Part shown: one piece after another, positions 57,285 to 64,000 of the stretch
How positions within the stretch are numbered: the first letter of the stretch is position 1
Layout: each line of letters opens with the position of its first letter
From: Haemophilus sp.
GTDB taxonomy: Bacteria > Pseudomonadota > Gammaproteobacteria > Enterobacterales > Pasteurellaceae
Direction: 5' to 3'
Length of the DNA: 64,000 nt
Assembly: GCA_019423025.1 (NCBI GenBank)
Contig: JAHZCD010000002.1
Span: 62,001-126,000, forward strand
Position numbers and translations under genes: made by a program
Notes under the pieces: model-generated
Told to the model about the DNA's origin: nothing
Database searches by the model: none
Seen by the model: the letters and a program-made list of their open reading frames with translations, nothing else

Positions 57285-57974
57285 TTAGTTATTTTTCGCT
57301 AATAAAGTGCGGTAGATAATACCACCTAAAATACCACCGATAATTGGCGCAACCCAGAATAACCATAATTGGTCGATTGCCCAAGAACCTTGAAATACTG
57401 CAACTGCAGTACTACGCGCTGGGTTTACCGAGGTATTTGATACAGGAATGCTGATTAAGTGGATTAAAGTTAAACCTAAACCAATTGCGATTGGTGCAAA
57501 ACCAGCTGCTGCATTTTTATGCGTTGAACCCATGATGATTAATAAGAAGAATGCAGTCAATAATACTTCCGCTACGAATACCGCTTCTAAAGAATAACCT
57601 TCAGGAGAATGTTCGCCGTAGCCGTTAGATGCGAAACCTGCAGTTACATCAAAGCCCGCTTTACCTGATGCGATAAGATAAAGTGCAGCACCCGCTACTA
57701 AGCCACCAACCACTTGAGAAATGATGTATGGAAGAGCATCTTTCGCAGAGAAACGACCGCCAGCCACTAAACCAAGTGTTACAGCTGGGTTAAAGTGACC
57801 ACCAGAAATGTGACCTACTGCGTAAGCCATGGTTAATACGGTTAAACCGAAGGCAAATGCAACGCCCACATAACCGATACCTAGGTTGACAGAAGCAGCA
57901 AAGATTGCACTACCACAACCACCGAAAACTAACCAAAATGTGCCGAAGAATTCAGCAAAAAGTTTTTTTGACAT
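57285..57974 (-). CDS. aqpZ: Aquaporin Z
   Basis: Six-span water channel of the inner membrane. The 229-residue product has both half-helix NPA motifs: GGHFNPAVTLGL (about residue 62) and SVNPARSTAVAVF (about residue 183), and it shares AEFFGTFWLVFGGCGSAIFAA and GFASNGYGEHSPEGYS with E. coli AqpZ as I recall it. The pore constriction pattern fits a water channel rather than GlpF, which has D near the second NPA. A longer frame exists upstream, but the ATG at 57974 follows GAGG at six bases. It is divergent from metJ. A partial uptake sequence pattern lies at 57304. Confidence 0.95.
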   Translation of the reverse strand: MSKKLFAEFFGTFWLVFGGCGSAIFAASVNLGIGYVGVAFAFGLTVLTMAYAVGHISGGHFNPAVTLGLVAGGRFSAKDALPYIISQVVGGLVAGAALYLIASGKAGFDVTAGFASNGYGEHSPEGYSLEAVFVAEVLLTAFFLLIIMGSTHKNAAAGFAPIAIGLGLTLIHLISIPVSNTSVNPARSTAVAVFQGSWAIDQLWLFWVAPIIGGILGGIIYRTLLAKNN

Positions 57975-58080
57975 AATAGACCTCAATATTAAACATGTCG
58001 TTATCTTCAAATAACAATAATGTATTGCGAATGCAACAGGCATTTAGTCAAAGGTAATGGTTTTTAGTTCTGCAAATTAT

Positions 58081-58110
58081 TGTAAATGTTTGTAAGTGAA
58101 TGTAAGGGAA
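58081..58110 (+). repeat. Three 10-base direct repeats upstream of metJ
   Basis: TGTAAATGTT, TGTAAGTGAA and TGTAAGGGAA follow one another exactly at 58081-58110, sharing TGTAA-RKG. The 10-base period is one helical turn. They end 10 bases before the metJ -10 and lie in the gap between the divergent aqpZ and metJ genes. Confidence 0.7.
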
Positions 58111-58116
58111 ATAGCA

Positions 58117-58136
58117 TGCTATACTTTTAGCCGTCT
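58117..58136 (+). promoter_or_regulatory. metJ promoter with a MetJ box at the start site
   Basis: TGCTATACT (58117-58125) is an extended -10. AGCCGTCT (58129-58136) matches seven of eight bases of the met box AGACGTCT and overlaps the expected transcription start; the next octamer (AGATTGTC) is a poor match. MetJ autoregulation is known in enteric bacteria, inferred here. Confidence 0.6.
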
Positions 58137-58201
58137 AGATTGTCATTTTGCTTATTTTTCATTAAAATACGGATAAATTATCAGGTTATTTAAGGTGCAT
58201 T

Positions 58202-58519
58202 ATGGCAAACTGGGATGGCAAATATATTAGCCCTTATGCAGAGCATGGCAAAAAGAGCGAGCAAGTCAAAAAAATTACAGTGTCTATTCCAATTAAAGTA
58301 TTGGAAATTTTGACGAACGAGCGTACGCGTCGTCAGCTGAAAAGTTTGCGTCATGCAACAAATAGTGAATTGCTTTGTGAGGCATTCTTGCATGCTTTTA
58401 CGGGGCAGCCATTACCGACTGATGCAGATTTAATGAAAGAACGCCATGATGAGATTCCTGAAAATGCCAAAGAGATCATGCGTGATTTAGGCATCGATCC
58501 TGAAAGCTGGGAATATTAA
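58202..58519 (+). CDS. metJ: Met repressor MetJ
   Basis: Ribbon-helix-helix repressor of methionine synthesis and transport genes, activated by S-adenosylmethionine. The 105-residue product starts MANWDGKYISPYAEHGKKSEQVKKITVSIPIKVLEILTNERTRRQLKSLRHATNSELLCEAFLHAFTGQPLP, the canonical sequence; KKITVSIPIKV is the DNA-contacting beta strand. Its 3' end is two bases from the convergent cueR stop. A met-box-like octamer overlaps its promoter. Confidence 0.98.
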   Translation: MANWDGKYISPYAEHGKKSEQVKKITVSIPIKVLEILTNERTRRQLKSLRHATNSELLCEAFLHAFTGQPLPTDADLMKERHDEIPENAKEIMRDLGIDPESWEY

Positions 58520-58520
58520 T

Positions 58521-58907
58521 TTATCCTTTTAATCCTTCTAAAATACTGCATTCAGGGTAATCATTGCCCTGACAAGCGTTATGCCATCGTTCCAATTCCT
58601 CTACCATTTTTTGCAAGTGATGAATTTGCTCATTCAATGTTTTAATATGCTGCGTCGTAAGTGCTTTAACTTCTCGGCTACTACGATTGGGATTATCCTG
58701 TAATTGCAAAAGTTGGTGAATTTGTTGGAGTGAAAACCCAACCTCTCGAGAGTGACGAATAAAACGTAGTCGTTCTAAATCCTTTTCTTCATAGTGGCGA
58801 TAACCGGAAAGGCTTCGCTGTGCAGGCTTTAATAAGCCGGACTTTTCATAATCCCGAATTTGTTTACTTGATAAACCCACTAATTTTGCTACTTCACTGA
58901 TGTTCAT
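58521..58907 (-). CDS. cueR: MerR-family copper-responsive activator CueR
   Basis: Senses cytoplasmic Cu(I) and activates copper export genes. The 128-residue product has an N-terminal MerR helix-turn-helix (MNISEVAKLVGLSSKQIRDYEKSGLLKP), a dimerisation helix, and the copper loop with Cys112 and Cys120 (CQGNDYPEC), at the same positions as in E. coli CueR as I recall. The spacing is that of +1-metal-sensing CueR, not the zinc sensor ZntR. It is divergent from copZ-copA, sharing the operator at 58917-58947, and convergent with metJ. Confidence 0.95.
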   Translation of the reverse strand: MNISEVAKLVGLSSKQIRDYEKSGLLKPAQRSLSGYRHYEEKDLERLRFIRHSREVGFSLQQIHQLLQLQDNPNRSSREVKALTTQHIKTLNEQIHHLQKMVEELERWHNACQGNDYPECSILEGLKG

Positions 58908-58916
58908 AAAAAATCC

Positions 58917-58947
58917 TTGACCTTAACCTTGTGTTAAGGTTTATAGT
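58917..58947 (+). promoter_or_regulatory. CueR operator and 19-base-spaced promoter of copZ-copA
   Basis: A -35 TTGACC (58917-58922) and -10 TATAGT (58942-58947) are separated by 19 bases, the long spacing typical of MerR-type promoters. The spacer holds a perfect dyad: ACCTTAAC (58920-58927), five bases, GTTAAGGT (58933-58940). This resembles CueR operators of the CCTT..AAGG type. Confidence 0.9.
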
Positions 58948-58987
58948 AAGCTTAATTTCAATCTATATCAATAATTAAGGAGTAAAT

Positions 58988-59197
58988 ATGAAATCAATTA
59001 CATTACATGTAACAGGAATGACTTGTGGTGGTTGTGTGAAAAGCGTCACAAGAGTGTTAGAAGAACTTAATGGCGTAGAAAAAGCCGTAGTAACACTTGA
59101 TGATGGTAAAGCAGTGGTTACCTTTGATGAAAGTGCGGTCAGTATTGCACAATTAATTGAAACAATTGAAGACGCAGGTTTTGATGCAACAGAATAA
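58988..59197 (+). CDS. copZ: Heavy-metal-associated copper chaperone (CopZ-like)
   Basis: A 69-residue single-domain HMA protein that binds Cu(I) and hands it to the copper ATPase. The metal site is TGMTCGGCVKS with Cys13 and Cys16. AAGGAG precedes the ATG. The gene overlaps the start of copA by 14 bases (copA ATG at 59184), implying translational coupling, and both are transcribed from the CueR-type promoter. An uptake sequence is near 59131. Confidence 0.93.
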   Translation: MKSITLHVTGMTCGGCVKSVTRVLEELNGVEKAVVTLDDGKAVVTFDESAVSIAQLIETIEDAGFDATE

Positions 59198-61352
59198 AAA
59201 AATAGCCATTCAAATCGAGGGAATGACCTGCCAATCCTGTGCTAATCGGATTGAGAAAGTATTGAATCGAAATGATTTTGTCTCTGACGCGGGCGTGAAT
59301 TTTGCGGCAGAGGAAGCGCACGTAGTATTTGATTCATCTCAGGCTTCAGAACAAGATATTTTGACAATTATTCAAAAAGCGGGATTTAATGGCATTCTAA
59401 AGCAAAATGTGCTGCCTAGCGCACCTAATGAAACGAAGATTAGTCCTCGTTTATGGTTGCTTTTGTTCATTAACATTCCTTTTTTAATCGGAATGATCGG
59501 GATGATGTTTAATCATCATTCTTGGATGATGCCGCCAATGTGGCAATTTGTTCTTGCGAGCATTGTGCAACTTTGGTTAGCCATTCCTTTTTATAAAGGT
59601 GCGATTGGTAGTATTCGAGGTGGTTTGGCCAATATGGATGTACTGGTAAGTACTGGTACGTTGGTGATTTATCTCTATTCGGTCTTTATGCTGTTTTATC
59701 ATCAGTCAATGGGGCATGATGGCGCATCTCATGTCTATTTTGAAGTATCGGTGATGGTAATTGGTTTTGTCAGCCTAGGGAAATTTCTTGAGGAAAGAAC
59801 GAAGAAACAAAGCTTAAACAGTTTAGGGTTATTATTACAGCTCACACCAAAACAAGTCAGTGTTCAACGTGAAAATCGTTGGGAAACGATTCCTCTCGAT
59901 CAAGTAAAAATAGGTGATATTTTACGAGCTAATCAAGGTGAACGTATTGCTGCGGATGGCGTAGTTGAACAAGGGAGTGGTTGGTGTGATGAAAGCCATT
60001 TAACCGGTGAATCTCACCCATTAGAAAAAATGTCTCAAAGCCCTGTGCTTGCAGGGGCAATGGTGACACAAGGTAGTCTTATTTATCGAGCTAATCAACT
60101 CGGACAGCAAACGCTATTGGGCGATATGATGAAAGCGCTCTCTGAAGCGCAAGGTACAAAAGCACCGATTTCTCGTTTTGCTGATAAAGTTGCTGCTGTA
60201 TTTGTGCCTGCCGTGTTATTGATTTCCGTAATGACATTTGGAGCAACCTGGTGGATAAAAGGAGATTGGGTAACCGCTTTAATTCATGCGGTTGCTGTGT
60301 TAGTTATCGCTTGTCCTTGTGCGTTAGGGCTTGCTACACCTGCTGCCATAATGGTGGGAATGGGGAAAGCAGTCAATGCAGGGATTTGGTTTAAAGATGC
60401 GGCATCTATGGAAGAGGCGGCGCATGTGGATACGGTGGTATTAGACAAAACAGGAACGATAACTCAAGGAAAGCTCAAAATTGCCGCTGTTTGGCAACCA
60501 CAAAGTGCGGTCTATTCTGAGGAAGATTTATATCGCATTGCGGCTTCCGTTGAGCAAAATGCCAATCATCCTTTAGCTAAAGCAATAGTCCTGACGGCTC
60601 AGGAAAAATCACTTGAAATTCCGACCGCACTTTCAGTTCATTCCGAAGTGGGGCAGGGTATTTCTGCTCATATTGATGGAATAGGTTTGGTTAAAGTCGG
60701 TAAGCCGGCTTATTGTGAATTAACCTTACCAGATAATATGCCTCAAATTTGGCAAATTGCGAGTATTGTTGCGGTATCTGTAGATGGCAACCCAATCGGT
60801 GCATTTGCATTAGCAGACAGTCTGAAAGAGGATAGTTTGCAAGCGGTTCAGCGTTTACATCAACATAATATTGATGTGGTGATAATGAGTGGCGATCAGC
60901 AATCTGTCGTTGATTATGTTGCCCAACAAGTCGGTGTGAAAACTGCGAAAGGTAATTGTAGTCCACGTGACAAAGCTGCCTACATTGAGACATTACGTCA
61001 GCAAGGTAAAGTGGTAGCAATGGTTGGTGATGGTGTAAATGATGCACCAGCGTTAGCGATGGCTAATGTAAGCTTTGCGATGAAATCCGGGTCTGATGTT
61101 GCAGAGCAAACCGCATCGGCGACACTTATGCAGCATTCAGTCGATCAGTTAGTTGATGGATTAATGATTTCCCGAGCAACATTAAAGAATATCAAACAAA
61201 ATTTATTCTTTGCCTTGATTTATAATGTGCTAGGTATTCCACTTGCGGCATTAGGCTACTTAAGTCCTGTTTTGGCAGGGGCAGCCATGGCAATGAGTTC
61301 GCTTTCTGTGTTATCCAATGCATTGCGATTAAAACGAGTGAAAATTAAATAA
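59184..61352 (+). CDS. copA: Cu(I)-exporting P1B-type ATPase CopA
   Basis: Pumps Cu(I) from cytoplasm to periplasm using ATP. The 722-residue product has one N-terminal HMA domain with GMTCQSC (Cys16, Cys19), the eight-span P1B layout with the copper-binding CPC motif in VLVIACPCALGLATPAA, the phosphorylation site VVLDKTGTITQGK, the HP motif SVEQNANHPLAKAI and the hinge VAMVGDGVNDAPALAMANV. Compared with E. coli CopA (two HMA domains) it has one. The ATG at 59184 lies inside copZ; a TTG-type start at 59157 is possible but would duplicate more of copZ. Ends at a shared terminator. Confidence 0.95.
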   Translation: MQQNKKIAIQIEGMTCQSCANRIEKVLNRNDFVSDAGVNFAAEEAHVVFDSSQASEQDILTIIQKAGFNGILKQNVLPSAPNETKISPRLWLLLFINIPFLIGMIGMMFNHHSWMMPPMWQFVLASIVQLWLAIPFYKGAIGSIRGGLANMDVLVSTGTLVIYLYSVFMLFYHQSMGHDGASHVYFEVSVMVIGFVSLGKFLEERTKKQSLNSLGLLLQLTPKQVSVQRENRWETIPLDQVKIGDILRANQGERIAADGVVEQGSGWCDESHLTGESHPLEKMSQSPVLAGAMVTQGSLIYRANQLGQQTLLGDMMKALSEAQGTKAPISRFADKVAAVFVPAVLLISVMTFGATWWIKGDWVTALIHAVAVLVIACPCALGLATPAAIMVGMGKAVNAGIWFKDAASMEEAAHVDTVVLDKTGTITQGKLKIAAVWQPQSAVYSEEDLYRIAASVEQNANHPLAKAIVLTAQEKSLEIPTALSVHSEVGQGISAHIDGIGLVKVGKPAYCELTLPDNMPQIWQIASIVAVSVDGNPIGAFALADSLKEDSLQAVQRLHQHNIDVVIMSGDQQSVVDYVAQQVGVKTAKGNCSPRDKAAYIETLRQQGKVVAMVGDGVNDAPALAMANVSFAMKSGSDVAEQTASATLMQHSVDQLVDGLMISRATLKNIKQNLFFALIYNVLGIPLAALGYLSPVLAGAAMAMSSLSVLSNALRLKRVKIK

Positions 61353-61354
61353 GA

Positions 61355-61388
61355 AAAAGGCGATATGAAAATATCGCCTTTTATTTTT
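61355..61388. terminator. Bidirectional terminator between copA and cpxA
   Basis: AAAAGGCGATAT (61355-61366) and ATATCGCCTTTT (61371-61382) with a GAAA tetraloop are flanked by A and T runs. It serves convergent copA and cpxA. Confidence 0.92.
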
Positions 61389-61391
61389 GAA

Positions 61392-62795
61392 TTAATGTTG
61401 TTTCCATAATGGAAGTTGAATCGTGACGGCAAGTCCGCCTAAATTGCTGGATTCAGCCCATACTTTTCCATTGTGCTCATTTACAACATTATAGACAATC
61501 GTTAAACCTAATCCTGTTCCGCCAGTGGCTCGAGTTCTAGTTTCATCGACTCGATAGAATGGCTTAAAGATTTTATCAAACTCTTCTGGTGGTAGGCCTA
61601 AGCCATTATCATCTACTCGAATTTGTAGGCAATTATCATCCTGCTCATTTTTATGTAAATTAATGGTTAAGAAAATACGATCTTTCGTATATTTCAGTGC
61701 ATTTCGAATAATGTTTTCAATCGCACTGGTAAGCAAGCTTAGGTTGCCGTAAATCATATGTTTTTCAGGATGTAAAATAGAAATATTGACATCGCAGGCG
61801 ATCTTGCGCTGCTCAGCTTCAAATAAGGCATCTTTGATCACATCATCCCAAAGCTGATTAATAGGAAATAAATTGTGCTCCATTTGAGAATGCATTTGTT
61901 GGCGAGAAATGAGTAACAACTCACTGATCATTTTATCCATTCGTTGGATTTCTTTCTCAATGCGTTTAACTGGTTCAATATCCCCTGTTTGATGACGAAC
62001 CAAGGCAGTGGAAAGTTGCAAACGCGTCAACGGTGTTTTTAATTCGTGAGAAATAGAGGACAGTAGATTGTGTTGGTTTGAGATCAGATTATCAATCGCA
62101 ATCGACATCTTGTTAAAGCTTTGTCCGACTTCTCGTAATTCTGCTGGACCGTGATTTGCTAATTCATTATCAACTTTAAAGTTTCCTAACGCCACGCTAT
62201 TTGCGGCCTTTTGTAAATTGGTAATCGGTTTGACGATAGTATGTGTAAACCACCAAAGTAAAGGTGTTGTAATAATTAAGGTTAAGAGCAATAAGATCCA
62301 AGGGTGGTCAAGCATATACCGTAAAATTTCTTGTTGACCGTTTGCTCGAGATACAAAGAATAATTCGGATGCTTGGTCAGAATCACCAATATAGACTTTA
62401 AAAGGACCTGCAATTTGAATATCTTTAAAGGTTTTACGTTGTGGTTGGGCAAAGTTACTCGATTCTTGAGCAAACTGGGCAATATGCATTTTCTCTTCGC
62501 CTAAAGCACCGAAAATTTCTTTTTCTGGTGTCATAATGACAGGGCGTGCAGAGTCAAATTTATCGGTTGGAAGAACTGGCACGCCAGCAAGAATCCCGTT
62601 AATTCTATTGTTACGAATAGATTCAACGAGTTTCTTTTGATAGCTTGATATTTCATTTTGATTTAAGTCAGAATATAAGCGGCTATCAAAATAAGGGAGT
62701 GCGACCAAAAGTGCGGTCATGGCAAAGAATGCCAACCAAAAAACAGTAAATGTGCGTATCGTGAGCTGATTTAAGCTGAATTTCTTGATAAGCAT
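61392..62795 (-). CDS. cpxA: Envelope stress sensor histidine kinase CpxA
   Basis: Membrane sensor that phosphorylates or dephosphorylates CpxR in response to envelope protein misfolding. The 467-residue product has two membrane segments (about 15-34 and 164-187), a periplasmic sensor region between them, a HAMP linker, the phosphoacceptor SSISHELKTPLTRLQL with His250, the N box IIRNALKYT, and the G box GGTGLGLTIVYNV. The start codon shares one base with the stop codon of the original cpxR frame (TAATG), a sign of translational coupling. Its partner gene cpxR is frameshifted. It reads as intact. Confidence 0.94.
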   Translation of the reverse strand: MLIKKFSLNQLTIRTFTVFWLAFFAMTALLVALPYFDSRLYSDLNQNEISSYQKKLVESIRNNRINGILAGVPVLPTDKFDSARPVIMTPEKEIFGALGEEKMHIAQFAQESSNFAQPQRKTFKDIQIAGPFKVYIGDSDQASELFFVSRANGQQEILRYMLDHPWILLLLTLIITTPLLWWFTHTIVKPITNLQKAANSVALGNFKVDNELANHGPAELREVGQSFNKMSIAIDNLISNQHNLLSSISHELKTPLTRLQLSTALVRHQTGDIEPVKRIEKEIQRMDKMISELLLISRQQMHSQMEHNLFPINQLWDDVIKDALFEAEQRKIACDVNISILHPEKHMIYGNLSLLTSAIENIIRNALKYTKDRIFLTINLHKNEQDDNCLQIRVDDNGLGLPPEEFDKIFKPFYRVDETRTRATGGTGLGLTIVYNVVNEHNGKVWAESSNLGGLAVTIQLPLWKQH

Positions 62796-63504
62796 TATTC
62801 ACAAACCAACAAGTAACCACGACCACGTAGCGTTTTCAGCCATGGTAAGCCATTGTCTCTTTCTGGGAGTTTTTTGCGCAAGTTTGACATATGCATATCA
62901 ATCGAGCGATCAAAAGGAGAAAGGTGTTTGCCAAGTACATTCATGCTTAATTCTTCGCGAGAAACAATTTGTCCTGGGCGAAGTACCAGTTTATGAAGTA
63001 GAGCAAATCAGAGCCGGTTAGACCAAGATCTTGACCGTTATAAGAAGCTTGTTGAAGACCAGAATGAAGCACTAAACCACAGAATTCTAATGTATTTTCT
63101 TCTGATGAAAGTGCGGTCGAATTTTGAGTATTTTCTTTTTCTGCTGGTGTGGCACGACGTAAAATGGCTTTAATACGAGCAACCAGTTCACGATCGTTAA
63201 AGGGTTTTGGTAAATAGTCATCGGCGCCGAGTTCTAACCCAAGAACACGATCGATCTCTTCACCACGTGCGGTAAGCATCATCACAGGGACATTTGATGT
63301 TTGGCGAATTTTCTTGAGTGTTTCAATGCCGTTTAATACAGGCATCATGATATCTAATAAAACTAACTGGTGACTTGCATTCAGCTTGTCCAACGCTTCT
63401 TGACCATTATTGGCAACTTCAACTTCAAAACCAGTCAGTCGTAAAACTTCAGCAAGTAAATCTGTTAGTTCAATATCATCATCAACTAATAGAATCTTTG
63501 ACAT
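62795..63504 (-). pseudogene. cpxR: Response regulator CpxR with a one-base frameshift in the DNA-binding domain
   Basis: The first 165 codons encode the receiver domain (phosphoacceptor Asp51 in LVLLDIMMPVLNG, and LTARGEEIDRVLGLELGADDYLPKPF) and the start of the C-terminal domain (LGLTGSD). At about 63007-63008 one base is missing: a restored GAATTTGCTCTACTT-type reading would give EFALLHKLVLRPGQIVSREE, then SMNVLGKHLSPFDRSIDMHMSNLRKKL and TLRGRGYLLVCE, ending at the stop at 62795-62797. Instead the frame runs 20 further residues to a TAA at 62947-62949, giving 185 residues that lack almost all of the winged helix. The site is not in a long homopolymer. It could be a real mutation or an assembly error. 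Start ATG 63504 has AGGGA upstream. Confidence 0.93.
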
Positions 63505-63528
63505 TTTAATTCCCTTGTAATACAACGA

Positions 63529-63552
63529 ACCTGCTTGATATGACAAGCAGGT
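63529..63552. terminator. Hairpin between bamE and cpxR
   Basis: ACCTGCTTG (63529-63537) and CAAGCAGGT (63544-63552) form a 9-base-pair stem with a 6-base loop. Its T-run is on the plus strand, whereas both flanking genes are on the minus strand, so termination in the gene direction is uncertain. Confidence 0.45.
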
Positions 63553-63567
63553 GTTATTTTTTAATGA

Positions 63568-63981
63568 TTACCAGAATTTCCACCAGCTTTTCTTACCTGC
63601 ATTTTCAGGTGTGCTGATAATGGTATTATTTTCGTCTTGTTTTGCCACTTCAGGTAATGGCTTATCTAATTCTGCACTGCTCACTAAACCGTTTTGATCG
63701 AATTTCACTGTAAATGTGTGCTGTTCAGGTTTTTGGTAAGAGTGTTGTTGTAAGAACACGTAATACCAAGTTAGGTTACTATAAGGATCGATTAAAACTG
63801 GTGTACCAAGCAGATATTGTACTTGTTGTGCGGTCATGCCCGGTTTAACTTGCGCCACAGTCGCTGCTTCTAAATAGTTACCTTGTGGAACATCAATACG
63901 ATAAACGACTTTTTGCACTGTTGAACAAGAAGTTAAACTTAATGCTAAAACAACTGCACCTAAAAATGTTCTTAATTGCAT
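63568..63981 (-). CDS. bamE: Outer membrane protein assembly factor BamE (SmpA/OmlA lipoprotein)
   Basis: Lipoprotein accessory subunit of the BAM complex, anchored in the inner leaflet of the outer membrane. The 137-residue product has a lipoprotein signal with LTSC and Cys19, and the SmpA/OmlA fold segment YRIDVPQGNYLEAATVAQVKPGMTAQQVQYLLGTPVLIDPYSNLTWYYVF. The C-terminal region (about 105-137) is a low-complexity tail ending GKKSWWKFW. AAGGTAAAAAAT precedes the ATG. It works with BamA (37600-39978). cpxR follows 63 bases downstream on the same strand. Confidence 0.95.
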   Translation of the reverse strand: MQLRTFLGAVVLALSLTSCSTVQKVVYRIDVPQGNYLEAATVAQVKPGMTAQQVQYLLGTPVLIDPYSNLTWYYVFLQQHSYQKPEQHTFTVKFDQNGLVSSAELDKPLPEVAKQDENNTIISTPENAGKKSWWKFW

Positions 63982-64000
63982 ATTTTTTACCTTTTACTGC

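Noticed and set aside
62785..63021. Plus-strand open frame of 78 codons over cpxR
   Set aside because: It is antisense to the frameshifted cpxR region, whose minus-strand frames encode clear CpxR sequence.
63986..63997. GTAAA-like direct repeat upstream of bamE as a CpxR box
   Set aside because: The two GTAAA units on the minus strand are separated by two bases rather than the five of the CpxR consensus, and they overlap the ribosome binding region.
1..64000. CRISPR array, tRNA genes, insertion sequences or prophage
   Set aside because: No regularly spaced repeats, cloverleaf-like segments, transposase or phage genes were seen on reading both strands.

Overview
The window looks like chromosome of a Haemophilus species. 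The DNA is AT-rich and densely coded. It carries dozens of copies of the Haemophilus-type DNA uptake sequence (AAGTGCGGT or its complement ACCGCACTT), many as inverted pairs that form transcription terminators. Protein sequences and local gene sets (napFDAGHBC-yggL-trmB, cdsA-rseP-bamA-skp-lpxD, lpxA-lpxB-rnhB) match my memory of Haemophilus. The overall order differs from what I remember of H. influenzae Rd, and a glutathionylspermidine synthetase, an AqpZ aquaporin and a Cpx system are present, so an H. parainfluenzae-like species is my best inference. I saw no rRNA, tRNA, insertion sequence, prophage or CRISPR array, and no gene-free stretch longer than 300 bases.

Layout. 1-7.0 kb: start of an organophosphate:phosphate antiporter gene (cut by the window edge), folA, proB, a small lipoprotein, fklB, the phosphatidylethanolamine genes psd and pssA, and a SpoU methyltransferase. 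7.1-9.0 kb: glutathionylspermidine amidase/synthetase. 9.1-15.4 kb: the periplasmic nitrate reductase operon napFDAGHBC on the minus strand, with an FNR-like box upstream. 15.6-20.1 kb: yggL, trmB, priA, ftsN. 20.2-25.1 kb: acrR-acrA-acrB efflux locus behind a palindromic operator candidate. 25.3-28.3 kb: an M48 lipoprotein protease, the tryptophan permease mtr with a TrpR-like operator, and a methyltransferase. 28.3-44.9 kb: rpsB-tsf, a phosphoethanolamine transferase on the opposite strand, then pyrH-frr-dxr-uppS-cdsA-rseP-bamA-skp-lpxD-fabZ-lpxA-lpxB-rnhB, which together serve translation, isoprenoid and phospholipid supply, lipid A synthesis and outer-membrane assembly. 45-52.5 kb: a YfbS-like transporter, aspA, groES-groEL with a sigma-32 promoter, ygfB and pepP. 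52.5-58.5 kb: uspA, alaS, csrA, galU, aqpZ, metJ. 58.5-61.4 kb: the copper module cueR / copZ-copA. 61.4-64 kb: cpxA, a frameshifted cpxR, and bamE.

Most of the window is conserved core genome. The observations most worth following are the single-base frameshift that removes most of the CpxR DNA-binding domain next to an intact cpxA, a terminator-like inverted uptake-sequence pair inside the priA reading frame, the near absence of uptake sequences across the nap operon, and several leader structures (rpsB, csrA, bamA-skp, napA-napG). I did not find a convincing wholly new multigene system. Several start codons were moved inward from the longest possible frame where a ribosome binding site and family alignment from memory supported it.
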